Source of the DNA: Caprella mutica
Lineage: Eukaryota > Arthropoda > Malacostraca > Amphipoda > Caprellidae
Reading direction: 5' to 3'
Length of the DNA: 64,000 nt
Assembly (NCBI GenBank): GCA_947561585.1
Contig: CANNZV010002546.1
Location: forward strand, 29,825-93,824
The translations under genes and the position numbers were made by a program. The notes under the pieces are model-generated. The model was not told the DNA's origin. It was given only the letters and a program-made list of their open reading frames with translations, and made no database searches. Positions 10,883 through 21,668 of this stretch are shown one piece after another. Within the stretch, counting starts at the first letter, position 1, and every line of letters begins with the position of its first letter.

Positions 10883-11606
10883 GGGATTGGAGAAACATAC
10901 ACAAGTAGTTGATGTAACCTTGTTCTGCAGTTGTTATAACCATTACATATAATTGGTTCAACCATCACGAGTAGTTTTGACTATCACAGGTAGTTGTTGT
11001 GACCTTCGGAAATTAAAAATAATCAACTCACATATGTGTTGTTTTAACCAACGTCCATTTAACTCATTTTAAATAGTACCTGCAACTCACCACGTAGGTA
11101 GGCGCACAGATAAACCATAAAATTTAGTCAAAACAAATCAAATATGATTTGATTCAACTAATCCTTTCTCTGTGTGAATAGTGTTGTACATTGATAACGT
11201 TAATTGAACTTTTTTACAGTGAAATACTAATAACAGGTGTTAAAGAATAAAATCGGTCACTAGAACGGATAGAAAAGTTTGAAAATTCATAATGAAAAAT
11301 GCAAAAGGAGTTCAAAAAATTTGAAATATGTTCATAATTTGAGCAACTAATTTCAAATACTGTTGCTTGCCATATATAAATAAATCATTTAAAAAACAAT
11401 ATGTAATTTATTATATCACCAAGTGAAATAAATATAATTGGTAAAAAATTATAAGAAATGATGAATGTAGAAATTTGTATCCTAAAATATGAATAATTAA
11501 TCGTGTAAAATTATTATGCGTATTATATTACTATCTTTTAAATTAAGAGGCCTGATAATAATTATTTGGGTGGCAATTGTCCGCAGGTGGCAATTGTCCG
11601 GTCACG

Positions 11607-12872
11607 CAAGGTAGGTATAATTACAACTACTGTGTAAATGTTAACCAGTGGTCATACACTAGCTACTGTGTAAATGTTAACCAGTGGCCATAGACTAGCT
11701 ACTGTGTAAATGTTAACCAGTGGTCATAGACTATAGCTAGGTAGGTACTTACAACTACTGTGTAAATGTTAACCAATGGTCATAGACTAGGTAGGTAGGT
11801 ACTTACAACTACTGTGTAAATGTTAACAGACTAGGTAGGTAGGTACTCACAACTACTGTGTAAATGTTAACCAGTGGTCATAGACTAGGTAGGTAGGTAC
11901 TAACAACTACTGTGTAAATGTTAACCAGTGGTCATAGACTAGGCAGGTAGGTACTTACAACTACTGTGTAAATGTTAACCAGTGGTCATAGACTAGGCAG
12001 GTAGGTACTTACAACTACGGTGTAAATGTTAACCAGTGGTCATAGACTAGGTAGGTAGGTACTTACAACTACTGTGTAAATGTTAACCAGTGGTCATAGA
12101 CTAGGCAGTTAGGTACTTACAACTACTGTGTAAATGTTAACCAGTGGTCATAGACTAGGCAGGTAGGTACTTACAACTACTGTGTAAATGTTAACCAGTG
12201 GTCATAGACTAGGTAGGTAGGTACTTACAACTACTGTGTAAATGTTAACCAGTGGTCATAGACTAGGTAGGTAGGTACTTACAACTACTGTGTAAATGTT
12301 AACCAGTGGTCATAGACTAGGTAGGTAGATACTTACAACTACTGTGTAAATGTTAACCAAGCGTCATAGACTATGTAGGTAGATACTTACAACTACTGTG
12401 TAAATGTTAACCAGTGGTCATAGACTAGGTAGGTAGGTACTTACAACTACTGTTTAAATGTTAACCAGTGGTCATAGACTAGGCAGGTAGGTACTTACAA
12501 CTACTGTGTAAATGTTAACCAGTGGTCATAGACTAGGTAGGTAGGTACTTACAACTACTGTGTAAATGTTAACCAGTGGTCATAGACTAGGCAGGTAGGT
12601 ACTTACAACTACTGTGCAAATGTTAACCAGTGGTCATAGACTAGGCAGGTAGGTACTTACAACTACTGTGTAAATGTTAACCAGTGGTCATAGACTAGGT
12701 AGGTAGGTACTTACAACTACTGTGTAAATGTTAACCAGTGGTCATAGACTAGGTAGGTAGGTACTTACAACTACTGTGTAAATGTTAACCAGTGGTCATA
12801 GACTAGGTAGGTAGGTACTTACAACTACTGTGTAAATGTTAACCAGTGGTCATAGACTAGGTAGGTAGGTAC
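11607..12872 (+). repeat. 54-bp minisatellite, about 23 copies
   Basis: Unit tgtgtaaatgttaaccagtg / gtcatagactaggtaggtag / gtacttacaactac, period 54 bp, highly homogeneous from 11,720 onward. It is continuous with 6885-7192 once the foldback element is removed. Confidence 0.95.
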
Positions 12873-13255
12873 TCAGTCTCACACAGGATGTCATTGCGAT
12901 AAGCTGACGGCATACATTCACCCCAAACCGAGACATTGAAATAAGAAGAATGAATTACCTCTAAGTATTGTATACCTAGTGCTCTACTTACTAGGTGTAG
13001 ATTAGTGCTGACTCAAACATCACACATGTACTCACTATTTTTTTTTCTAATATACTAATGAATGTAATTCGTGAGGAAATGAATTAGGTAACTAGAAAAA
13101 TAGTTTAATATTCAGTTCTATGAAGTGTAATTTTCTTAAGAGTTCAGTGATGGCGATATGACTTCATTTATCTGTTTCCTAACGGAAAGAACCTAATCTT
13201 AAGAGAACAGGATGGCAAAGGAAATGTAAACTGTGATGACGTCATCGAGTCACGC
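12873..13255. other. Unique AT-rich sequence, nothing recognised
   Basis: No ORF or repeat seen. Confidence 0.5.
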
Positions 13256-13257
13256 CT

Positions 13258-13845
13258 TAGAGGGTGACAGAGTGAGTCCTTAGAAAGAGTGAGTCCTCAG
13301 AGAGAGTGAGTTATTAGAGAGGGTGAGTCCTTAGAGAGGGTGAGTCCTTAGAGAGAGTGAGTCCTCAGAGAGAGTGAGTTATTAGAGAGGGTGAGTCCTT
13401 AGAGAGGGTGAGTCCTTAGAGAGAGTGAGTCCTTAGAGAGAGGGAGTCCTTAGAGAGAATGAGTCATTAGAGAAGGAGAAAGTGAGTCCTTAGAGAGAAT
13501 GAGTCATTAGAGAGGGAGAGAGTGAGTCCTTAGAGAGAGTGAGTCATAAGAGAGGGAGAGAGGGAGTCCTTAGAGAGAGTGAGTCATAAGAGAGGGAGAG
13601 AGGGAGTCCTTAGAGAGAGTGAGTCATAAGAGAGGGAGAGAGGGAGTCCTTAGAGAGAGTGAGTCATAAGAGAGAGAGAGAGGGAGTCCTTAGAGAGAGT
13701 GAGTCATAAGAGAGAGAGAGAGTGAGTCCTTAGAGAGAGTGAGTCATAAGAGAGAGAGAGAGTGAGTCCTTAGAGAGAGTGAGTCATAAGAGAGGGAGAG
13801 AGTGAGTCCTTAGAGAGAGTGAGTCATAAGAGAGGGCGATAGAGT
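13258..13845 (+). repeat. Purine-rich compound minisatellite (gagtccttagagagagt)
   Basis: Starts as a roughly 20-bp unit, gagtccttagagagggt, and becomes a roughly 60-bp composite: gagtccttagagagagt, gagtcataagagaggga, gagaggga. Strongly purine-biased on the plus strand. Confidence 0.9.
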
Positions 13846-15170
13846 CTTAACTTTATATTCAATTACAATTGTTACTTTATTTTATTTCTCTTTATTTAAT
13901 TGATTTCATTTCCAATCACATTTCAAATAATGAAATGAGCTCTAGCTTTAAAGTTTTTACTAAATTTAATTGTTTTAATCGATTTGACTAAGAGAGCGTT
14001 ATTGATGTTATGTGTTTGGTGTTTGTAAACAGTGACCAATACGTGAGTTCAACAGGATATTGCACAAATAACTAAGCATTATATCATTGATAACTCTGTG
14101 TTCACTCTATTGATTAGCAATTCTATATAGTGTGCAAATGACTGCCAACTAAATAAAGTAACATAGGAAGACGTGACGTCAGCAGTGACTCATGGTCTAT
14201 TCCATGAATCAACGTTTGTCGTGAATTCCAAAAACGTAGGTATCATGTGATGCCTTAACGTTTGTCAGGGTGATGTTTGTGATGGTGTTGAGAAAGAAAT
14301 CACACCACTGCCTAATATTAATACTGCCTTTTCATGTCTACAGGAAAAGTAAAAGGCATTTCCGATTACATCTTATTTAATTTCTATTATTGTTTGGTGG
14401 CATCTGGCAATGAGTACTCATAATCCTATCTAGGAAATGAGTGAATATCTTCTTAGTTCTTACGATGTCAGTTGTCGATGTAAAGTGACAGAGTGAGGGT
14501 GTGTGTGTGTGTGAGTCAGTGCTGCGTGTGTCGCTAGTGCAGTAGTCCTCAGGTGCTAAAACATCCAAACACACCAATTTTATATCCTGCTGTAAAATGT
14601 GACAGAGTGCATGCTTCCTGTAAGGCAAACACTGACTTTTGATGTAGTTTGGCAATATTAATTATAATATAGGCATTAACTTTATTGAAAGTAACTGTGA
14701 AATACGTCTTCATTTAAAATTATTTATTATTGTGTTCAATGAATTTTAAATATTTGTTTATATCATTGTACAATATTTTTGTTATCCAAAGTATCATCGG
14801 TGTGCCTCAAGTAGTAATAATTATCTGTTGGGTAAGTTATGAATTATCTGTCGGTTCCACTTTTCGATATTATTGTTAAAAACTATATAGTAATAACTAT
14901 TTATTTTTATTGGTATCCATGATACCAATAAAAATGGTGTGTTCAAAATGTGTAACTGTCCGATAAGTCCCTCCTCCCTAATAATTTGTAAGTCCCTCCT
15001 CCCTAGCCAGGATGACATCATGCTTACTTACCTACATTCCATGCCCTACTGGTCTCACTACTAAAAGGGAAAGCTAATTATGTATAGGTACTATTAAAGA
15101 AATAAAAACATCAAGCCACTTATAGAATGGAGAATAAATGATTTAAATTTTTGCACCTTTAAAACACATA
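13846..15170. other. AT-rich sequence, nothing recognised
   Basis: Contains a short (gt)n run near 14,499-14,512 and several short ORFs without familiar motifs. No feature supported. Confidence 0.4.
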
Positions 15171-15175
15171 TTTGA

Positions 15176-15255
15176 TGAGTATTATTATAAAGTTGAAAAT
15201 TATTATAAAGTTGAAAATTATTATAAAGTTGAAAATTATTATAAAGTTGAATATT
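15176..15255 (+). repeat. 18-bp tandem repeat, 4-5 copies
   Basis: Unit attattataaagttgaaa. Confidence 0.85.
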
Positions 15256-15637
15256 ATTTGTTGCACTGTCTAAATATCTTGACATTCATGACTTTTATTA
15301 GAAAACAATTCGAAAGCTGTAACCTGTATACCATTTTAGAATATCTGTGTTGCTAAAATCATTTATTGCAATGATGAAATGCTCTAGAAAGAGAAGGTTA
15401 ATGTTCACATTTGGTGACCTCTAAAAGTGAAATACAGGCTGTTTATTTTATTTGTTCCGATTCTACACTTGAATAACTTTGCATCCAATTGGCCGATTTC
15501 GACAAACTTGGTCTGAATCGACTCCATTTTGTGTGGGGTTTTAATCTGTTAATAAAACACCTGTATTATAGAAGTTTGAAACCGCTATAGTACTTCTCAA
15601 AATATAGGCTGCAAATTGACTCCTGAAGTTATTGAAG

Positions 15638-15955
15638 ATGTTTTCCAAAGAAGTTAAAGCCCACTGCGTGCTTTGGTTGCAAGAACACAAGAGTCTAACG
15701 GAATTCCAGAGAAAGTTGAGATGAAAGGCAGCAAAATGATCAAGAGATGACATCAAAAATTTCCGGAGACCACAACATGCGAAAAAAACTCGTCAAAGCA
15801 GAACACAAACTGTCGACTGTGATGCAGTCAGTCATAAAACATTTTGCGGAGCACTCATATTCAGTCGCTAAGAAGAGGAGCTGCAAAATTTGGAATATCA
15901 GATCAGTTTATGCTACTCGATGTGCTTTAAGAAAATGCAGGAAAAAAATGCGGTA
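15638..15955 (+). pseudogene. Relic of a mariner/DUF4817-type transposase N-terminus
   Basis: Translation from the ATG at 15,638 gives AHCVLWLQEHKSLTEFQRK, the signature of the helix-turn-helix region of arthropod mariner-like (DUF4817) proteins (pattern HCVlWl.E..S.t..QR.FR). Stops follow at the R after this motif and again downstream. A shifted frame then reads SVAKKRSCKIWNIRSVYAT, matching the second helix-turn-helix (S.rr.s..lgIs.tsv.r). At least one frameshift and several stops mean it is dead. The small ORF at 15,747-15,956 is a fragment of it. Assignment is by remembered motif only. Confidence 0.6.
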
Positions 15956-16063
15956 ATGAAATGTTATCAACCTAAAGTTGTCATCAGTTGAAATCAGCGG
16001 ATCTATGCAAGAGAATAAAATTTTCCATAACAATTCTCGAAAGAATGCAAGTGTATTCCAACC

Positions 16064-16106
16064 TGTGACCGGAAAATTCGTCCACGGAAAATTCGTCCAT
16101 TAAATG
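16064..16106 (+). repeat. Solo foldback end of the CGTCCACGGA family
   Basis: Reads TGTGACCGGAAAATTCGTCC at 16,064 with one further gtccacggaaaattcgtcc-type unit, then cattaaatgct, which resembles the inner boundary of the 4739-6256 element (cactaattgct). No opposite end was found, so it is a truncated copy. It shows the undegraded terminus GTGACCGGA of this family. Confidence 0.6.
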
Positions 16107-16295
16107 CTAAATAATTAATTCAAATGGAATAAAATGTTATGATAATTTAATGTATGTAGGTGATAGTACATAGTTAATCTACTTTGTTGCATCCATTATT
16201 ATTAAAGTTTGTTGTGCTGCAAAATTCATGATTGTTTAAAAGAAAAAACATTAAGATTGATAGATAATTTATAATAAATTTTATTAACTTAATTT

Positions 16296-16516
16296 AGAGG
16301 TAATGTTAAATAGAGGTAAATGGTAATGTTAAATAGAGGTAAATGGTAATGTTAAATAGAGGTAAATGGTAATTTTAAATAGAGGTAAATGGTAATGTTA
16401 AATAGAGGTAAATGGTAATTTTAAATAGAGGTAAATGGTAATGTTAAATAGAGGTAAATGGTAATGTTAAATAGAGGTAATGTTAAATAGAGGTAATGTT
16501 AAATAGAGGTAATGTT
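16296..16516 (+). repeat. 23-bp minisatellite 'aatgttaaatagaggtaaatggt'
   Basis: About eight copies of the 23-bp unit, shortening at the right end to a 16-bp version (agaggtaatgttaaat). Confidence 0.9.
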
Positions 16517-16584
16517 AAGAGATTTAATAAGGTTAGGACTGTGGATCAGATACGCTATTTACAACTAGGTAGATATGAACTTAG

Positions 16585-16692
16585 CCTCAACTGACTGTTT
16601 GAACAACAGTCAACTGACTGTGCGAACAACAGTCAACTGACTGTGCGAATTACAGTCAACTGACTGTGCGAACAACAGTCAACTGAATATGT
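16585..16692 (+). repeat. 23-bp repeat 'caactgactgtgcgaacaacagt'
   Basis: Four to five copies; the unit contains the short inverted pair ttgac/gtcaa and starts next to the preceding array. Confidence 0.8.
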
Positions 16693-16789
16693 GACCAACA
16701 GCATTTTTCTCCTCAATGTTTTAATAGAATATACATACTATAGTAGAATCTATTACTATTTCTCTCTATATTTTTCCTGTATTAATCAG

Positions 16790-16922
16790 TATGGAGAAAG
16801 GATACGAGGAAATGGGTAGAGAGATAAGGAACTGATAAGGAGAGAAAGGGTATGGTGAGAGAGAAAGGATAAGGTGAGAGAGAAAGAGTAAGGTGGGAGA
16901 GAAAGGATAAGGCGAGGAGTCA
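16790..16922 (+). repeat. Purine-rich short repeat (gagagaaaggataaggtga)
   Basis: About five irregular units of gagagaaaggataaggtga. Confidence 0.65.
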
Positions 16923-17429
16923 CAAGGAAAAGGGATCACACAAAAGACGCCTTACGTCCATCCGAGGGTGATTCCAGTGCAGCAAGTGCACATTTCTGAC
17001 TCTCTCTCAGTCCCACTCCTCCAATCTACCAGGTCGAAACTTGGTACATGGGCTTCATTTCACCTCCAGCGGAGTCAGGGTTTTAGACTCATAGTAGATT
17101 GCTCTCTCCCCACCTGAACTCTAGGAATTACTCTCAATAAGTGGAGGACAAACATACTCAGACACAGGGAGTTAGTAAACCATTCTGGGGATCAGGATTT
17201 ACCCGGATTAGTTCAGCCTCACACGACCACTAGACTCACTAACTCACGCTCACACAACCACAATAAGTATGGGGGTGGAAATAGTGCTAGTAATGAGACC
17301 TTAACCTCTCACGCCGTGGGAAGGCTCAGGGGTTTCTCTCCTCGAAAAGGATGGGATACATCTTCAGCAACAACAAACAACCATGAACTGTCCCCATACC
17401 CAGGGCGCCACTAATTCTACCCGCTTCCC

Positions 17430-18284
17430 GCCCATGCTTCCTAACCAGGTTGTCCCTACCACACTTTGCCACCCTACCCTGGTTAAGTAACCAAGGCGGA
17501 GGAGGCTATAACTAGGATCAACGACACAGAAAGAGAAGAACGCAGTAGCAGCAAGCCCATAATAAGGCGCAGAATATGACACGTTTGCGATTACCGTCGA
17601 AAAATCCCCACTAACACCAGTGCTCCAGACATTCCAGTTCCACATAAGCTCTCCCACCTCCATGTCTCACACTAGATTGTCCCTCCCATACTTTTTCACC
17701 CTACCCCATTAAAACAATGCAGGTGGAGGAGGCTACAAAAAGATCAGAGACACAGTGACTAGAGAGCGCAATTGTGGTCAGTCCAGAACAAAGATGCATC
17801 GTAAGAAAATGATGTATAGTAACGGTCAAGCCACGTCAATATATACTACAAACGACATTCCACTGAGTTTCGTGGTGATCTTACCCTAGGAAACATGCTC
17901 CACAGAGGCCGTGACCTAACAGCCAGATTTGTCCCATACCTCAGTGGACAAAAGACCAACAGAGGCGTACTGGTTACATTCCAGGAAGAAGGCATACAGA
18001 GACACGAGACCATTTTGGGGCTCTTGGTTTTTTATTATTTTCTCAGTGGGGAATCATTCTGCCTCGGTACGAAGAATACAGTGGATCACTCTAATCACCC
18101 GGCTTCACCACACTCACATAATGATCTCCCCCAGCCACGTCCTCACACCAGGTTGTCCATTAACACTTTCTCACCCTACCTGATTAAAACAATCGCGGTG
18201 GAGGAGGCTACAACCGGCACAGAGACACGGCCAAGGAGATCGCAAGAGCAGCAAGTCCCGATGAACAGTGCAGAACACCATAAA
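17430..18284 (+). repeat. Three diverged copies of a 130-140 bp segment
   Basis: The phrase accaggttgtccctaccaca ... tttcaccctaccc..attaaaaca..g.ggtggaggaggctac ... cagagacac...gag..cgca.gagcagcaagtcc recurs at about 17,441-17,590, 17,665-17,800 and 18,142-18,275. The region is less AT-rich than its surroundings. Since a LINE tail on the minus strand abuts at 18,285, this could be the 3' UTR of that element; that is inference. The ORFs here (17,364-17,663 and 17,895-18,293) show no recognisable domain. Confidence 0.5.
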
Positions 18285-18590
18285 CTATGCTAGCCGGCGA
18301 ATAATTTTATCCAGGTTATTCTTGAATGACTCGACTGATGGTGCGTTGACCAGCTCCCGAGGGAGGGCATTCCAAACGCTACACATCTTCACAGTCATCA
18401 AGTCCCGGAACTTATTCAAGCGAAACCGTGGCACATCCAGTTTGTAAGCATGGTTCCGAGTCGGGTTCACATTGAACGAGAAGATCGTCGTGGGTTCAAG
18501 GCTGCTATGACCCCTTACGATCTAATAGGTCTCGATCAATTGTCTACGAAGTCGATGTTGCTCAAGGGTTAGAAGGTTGTTATCTTGAAA
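18285..18590 (-). pseudogene. LINE (Jockey/CR1-like) reverse-transcriptase C-terminal relic
   Basis: On the minus strand from about 18,590 the translation reads LTLEQHRLRRQLIETY, one in-frame stop, IVRGHSSLEP, then NHAYKLDVPRFRLNKF, CSVWNALPRELV, NAPSVESFKNNLDK and a stop at 18,285-18,287. The series Q.RL...L.E.Y..., R.H..KL..PR.R......F..R....WN.LP..VV.A.S...F...LD is the familiar end of non-LTR retrotransposon polymerases. The single TAG where a lysine codon is usual shows it is inactive. Upstream sequence switches abruptly to the dispersed repeat at 18,591. Confidence 0.75.
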
Positions 18591-19670
18591 AATTATATTT
18601 TAATGGTCAAAAATTAGAATTTTGTAAGGACTTGGAATCTTTTCTGATGGTAGCACTAAAATTGCTTCTCCTTCAATAATGATTCGATTTACTTGAAACA
18701 AGCCTTAATTGGTAGCCTGATGTATTTGCTACAAATTCTATAGAGTAGAATATTGAAAATTCAATTATTAATACTCTAAATATTTAATTTTATATGGACT
18801 TGTTCATTCTTCTTCCTGGATTAGGTAGTGATTTTTCGTGGTTGGGAGGAGATTAAGGATTGATTAGGAAGTGTGCAATTCTCTGGATTGGGTGCAACTT
18901 TCTCTGGTTTGGGTGCAACTTTCTCTGGTTTGGGTGCAACTTTCTCTGGTTTGGGTGCAACTTTCTCTGGTTTGGGTGCTGTTCTCAGGATGGGTGCAAG
19001 AGTGTTGTTATAGCTCGGATTTGATAATTTACTATTGTAAGTTTGCCGCCAAACCTGAGTTGTCAAATATTCGATTATTTGTATTATTTTTTGAAGAAAT
19101 GTAAATAAACTAATTACCATATTGGAGCATTAATATTTGTTATTTATTGCTGCGACCTGCTAGGAGCGCAGCCTAAAAACACCCTCTGACTGTTATTGTT
19201 TGTGGATTTTGGGAAAATCATTACTACTCTTTGAATATTGAACAGATTTGATTGAAACAAACTGTAAGTGGTAGTAGCTATGGCTTATTCGCTTTAAATA
19301 TAAAAATTTGATAAAAAAATATTTACGTATAGATATGTAATTTCATTCGATACTGACACTAAAGTTACTTCTCTTTCTATAAATCTATTTGCTCGAAAAT
19401 AGCTGTAATAGGTAACCCGTGCATTCACTAATATTTTTAGTAAGCATAATTTTGCTAGTATAATCGTCATATAATAGTCAGTGATTAAAATTTTGTGTGG
19501 ACTTGTTTTTCACTTGCTGGCACATATTAAAGTTAGTTCTTCATCTTCTATAATGAACTGATTAGATTGAAACAAATTTCTTATGGTAGCTTTACTAGAT
19601 TTATATGATCAGGAAAGTGAATTATGAAATTTTCATTGACTGCGTGATTTTTCTGTGCCCCTGAAAAATT
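18591..19670 (+). repeat. Dispersed repeat, copy 1 (paralogous to 42,150-43,325)
   Basis: Shares long stretches with 42,150-43,325: acttggaatcttttctgat, aatactctaaatatttaatt, cttcttcctggatta, tgttgttatagctcggattt, gaccygctaggagcgcagcct. Internally it is made of diverged units of about 170-190 bp containing acttctccttcaataatg and gattgaaacaaac. A 21-bp minisatellite (tttctctggtttgggtgcaac, five copies, 18,898-18,985) sits in the same place as a different short array in the other copy. No coding signal; origin unknown. Confidence 0.7.
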
Positions 19671-20290
19671 GCAATAGTCACAGCTCTCCCCGGGGAGTAT
19701 CACCCGGGGTGTTATGTCTTGTTATACTGAAACTCTTGAATTAGATATCAGGTGAAAACGGATATTTCACATAACGGGCCAATGAATATGACGATCACTG
19801 TGAATGTTAATAATTCTAGTACGATAATATGCATAATATTGGATACGTAATACTTTTAAAATTTTAAGTAATAATTGATAAATTATACGTAATACTTACT
19901 TTATTCAATGGCAGTGGATACATTTTTCGTGGACACACTGTATATTCTGTTCTTATATGAGCGAAACTGAGGAGCCGTTCGATAACTCGGGAGTGTTCTC
20001 TCTTTTACGAATATATTTAATTGGTTATTTTTTGATGCATTATTTAATACTTTATCTGGTATATAATTCTCATCTTTGGATAGATACCTTACCATAATTA
20101 GTTTTTGTATACAATTATCGAAGTAACGTGTTTCTAAACTGGTCCTGTTAATTATTATAATTAGTACTAGCTATAGAGTATTTTCTAAAGCATTAAATGG
20201 TTCGATTAGATATATATTATTTAGAGTCAGTCCTATATAGTATAAATGAATTGATTATAATAATACTCTATATATTAAACTAATGAACCG
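19671..20290. other. AT-rich sequence, nothing firm
   Basis: Contains a short hairpin-like cccggggagtatcacccggg at 19,689-19,708. No other feature. Confidence 0.4.
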
Positions 20291-20299
20291 AAAATTATA

Positions 20300-21073
20300 T
20301 GTTGGTGGTTTTTCAGTGGCATAAATGCTTTTGTTAGTTTTCCATTGATATAAATGCTGTTGGTGGTTTTTCAGTGGAATAAATGCTGTTGTTGGTTTTT
20401 CATTTATATTAATGCTGTTGTTGGTTTTCCAGTTTTATGAATGCAGTTGTTGGTTTTTCAGTGGCATAAATGCTGTTGGTGGTTTTTCAGTGGCTTAAAT
20501 ACTGTTGGTGGTTTTTCAGTGGCATAAATGCTATTGTTGGTTTTTCAGTTTCATAAATGCTGTTGCTGGTTTTTCAGTTTCATAAATGCTGTTGTTGGTT
20601 TTTCAGTGGCATAAATGCTGTTGGTGGTTTTTCAGTGGCATAAATGCTGTTGTAGGTTTTTATTTGATATAAATGCTGTTGTTGGTTTTTCATTGATATG
20701 AATGCTGTTAGTGGTTTTTCATAGAAATCAATGCTGTTGGTGGTTTTTCATAGAAATCAATGCTGTTAGTGGTTTTTCATAGAAATCAATGCTGTTGATG
20801 GTTTTTCATATAAGTCAATGCTGTTGGTGGTTTTTCGTATTGGTCAATGCTGTTGGTGGTTTTTCATACAAATCAATGCTGTTGGTGGTTTTTCATACAA
20901 ATCAATGCTGTTGGTGGTTTTTCATACTAATCAATGCTGTTGGTGGTTTTTCATACAAATCAATGCTGTTTGTTGTTTTTCATACTAATCAATGCTGTTG
21001 GTGGTTTTTCATACTAATCAATGCTGTTGGTGGTTTTTCATACTAATCAATGCTGTTGGTGGTTTTTCATTGC
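20300..21073 (+). repeat. About 30-bp minisatellite 'gctgttggtggtttttcagtggcataaat'
   Basis: About 26 copies in two sub-families: cagtggcataaatgctgtt in the left half, catacaaatcaatgctgtt / catactaatcaatgctgtt in the right half. An LTR retrotransposon is inserted at its right end. Confidence 0.9.
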
Positions 21074-21647
21074 TGTTATGAACTATAATTCAAATGTGTA
21101 TATAACTACGTATTTATTTCTACACAAAGCTCTAAAATAACATTTCTTCTAAGGGTTTTGAATTTCTATAATTGCTTACTTCCCGTCGGTAACCAACGCT
21201 CTCAGAAAACCGTTTATACCATCTAACAAAATTGTATTTTTCTATATCCCTATGTATTTTTATCTAAAGTAGGCCTATTTGTTTAATTTGCTGATTGTAC
21301 CCTCATAGGCCTAAGTTTAAGTCTCTACTGCCTAAACACTTGTTCTTATAGGCAGAATTGGCACGACACTAGCGGGGGTAGGACATAATCATATACTGAT
21401 CTACCCTCCATTCCGATCATTCTCATAACCATATTTGCCAAACTGTGTATTTTTATATTTGTGCCTATAATAAAATTGAACCGGTCATTAACCGCTTTCA
21501 TTTCCTGTGTAATTGATAGACATTAATTAGATCAGTTACTGAATTATGGAAATAAACAATTGGTTCTGAAGGGATAATTTCACATATATTCCCATTAAAA
21601 TTTGAAAGTCTAGTGTCAATTCTCAAACCCAAGAAGTGATCGTAACA
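21074..21647 (+). repeat. 5' LTR
   Basis: 574 bp, TG...CA boundaries, apparently identical to 25,072-25,645. It would hold the promoter in R-U5 order, but no TATA box could be assigned with confidence. Confidence 0.9.
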
Positions 21648-21649
21648 TT

Positions 21650-21668
21650 TGGTGGCATGCGCTGGGAT
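21650..21668 (+). promoter_or_regulatory. Primer binding site of the LTR element
   Basis: TGGTGGCATGCGCTGGGAT, beginning TGG as the complement of a tRNA CCA end, 2 bp downstream of the 5' LTR. The tRNA is not identified. Confidence 0.65.

Larger units (their letters stand above)
7570..11174 (+). mobile_element. Long or interrupted relative of the CACAGAG MITE
   Basis: The start, CACAGAGAAAAAAGTTTACT, and the next roughly 460 bp match the left part of the 28,316 copy. The last roughly 190 bp, from about 10,985, match its right part and end CTTTCTCTGTG at 11,174. Between them lie about 2.9 kb absent from the short copies. No matching flanking duplication was found (atcaa versus tgaat), so this may be a longer parental form or a short copy broken by other insertions. 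No coding sequence recognised. Confidence 0.55.
7193..11606. mobile_element. 4.4-kb foldback-like element inserted in a minisatellite, 9-bp TSD
   Basis: Left terminus GGTGCTAGGACAATTGCC (7193) is followed by three more GGACAATTGCCACCC units; the right end carries the inverse, with terminus CGTGACCGGACAATTGCC when reverse-complemented (ends 11,606). The inverted match continues inside as ccctaatgattatt / aataattatttggg. The 9 bp caaggtagg lie on both sides (7184-7192, 11,607-11,615), and removing the element restores a continuous minisatellite unit. No ORF of note lies inside, so it is non-autonomous. It contains the MITE-related segment at 7570-11,174, a hairpin element and a 22-bp minisatellite. 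Confidence 0.85.

Noticed and set aside
17364..18293. ORFs of 99 and 132 codons
   Set aside because: Lie in a triplicated non-coding segment next to a LINE tail; no recognisable motif.
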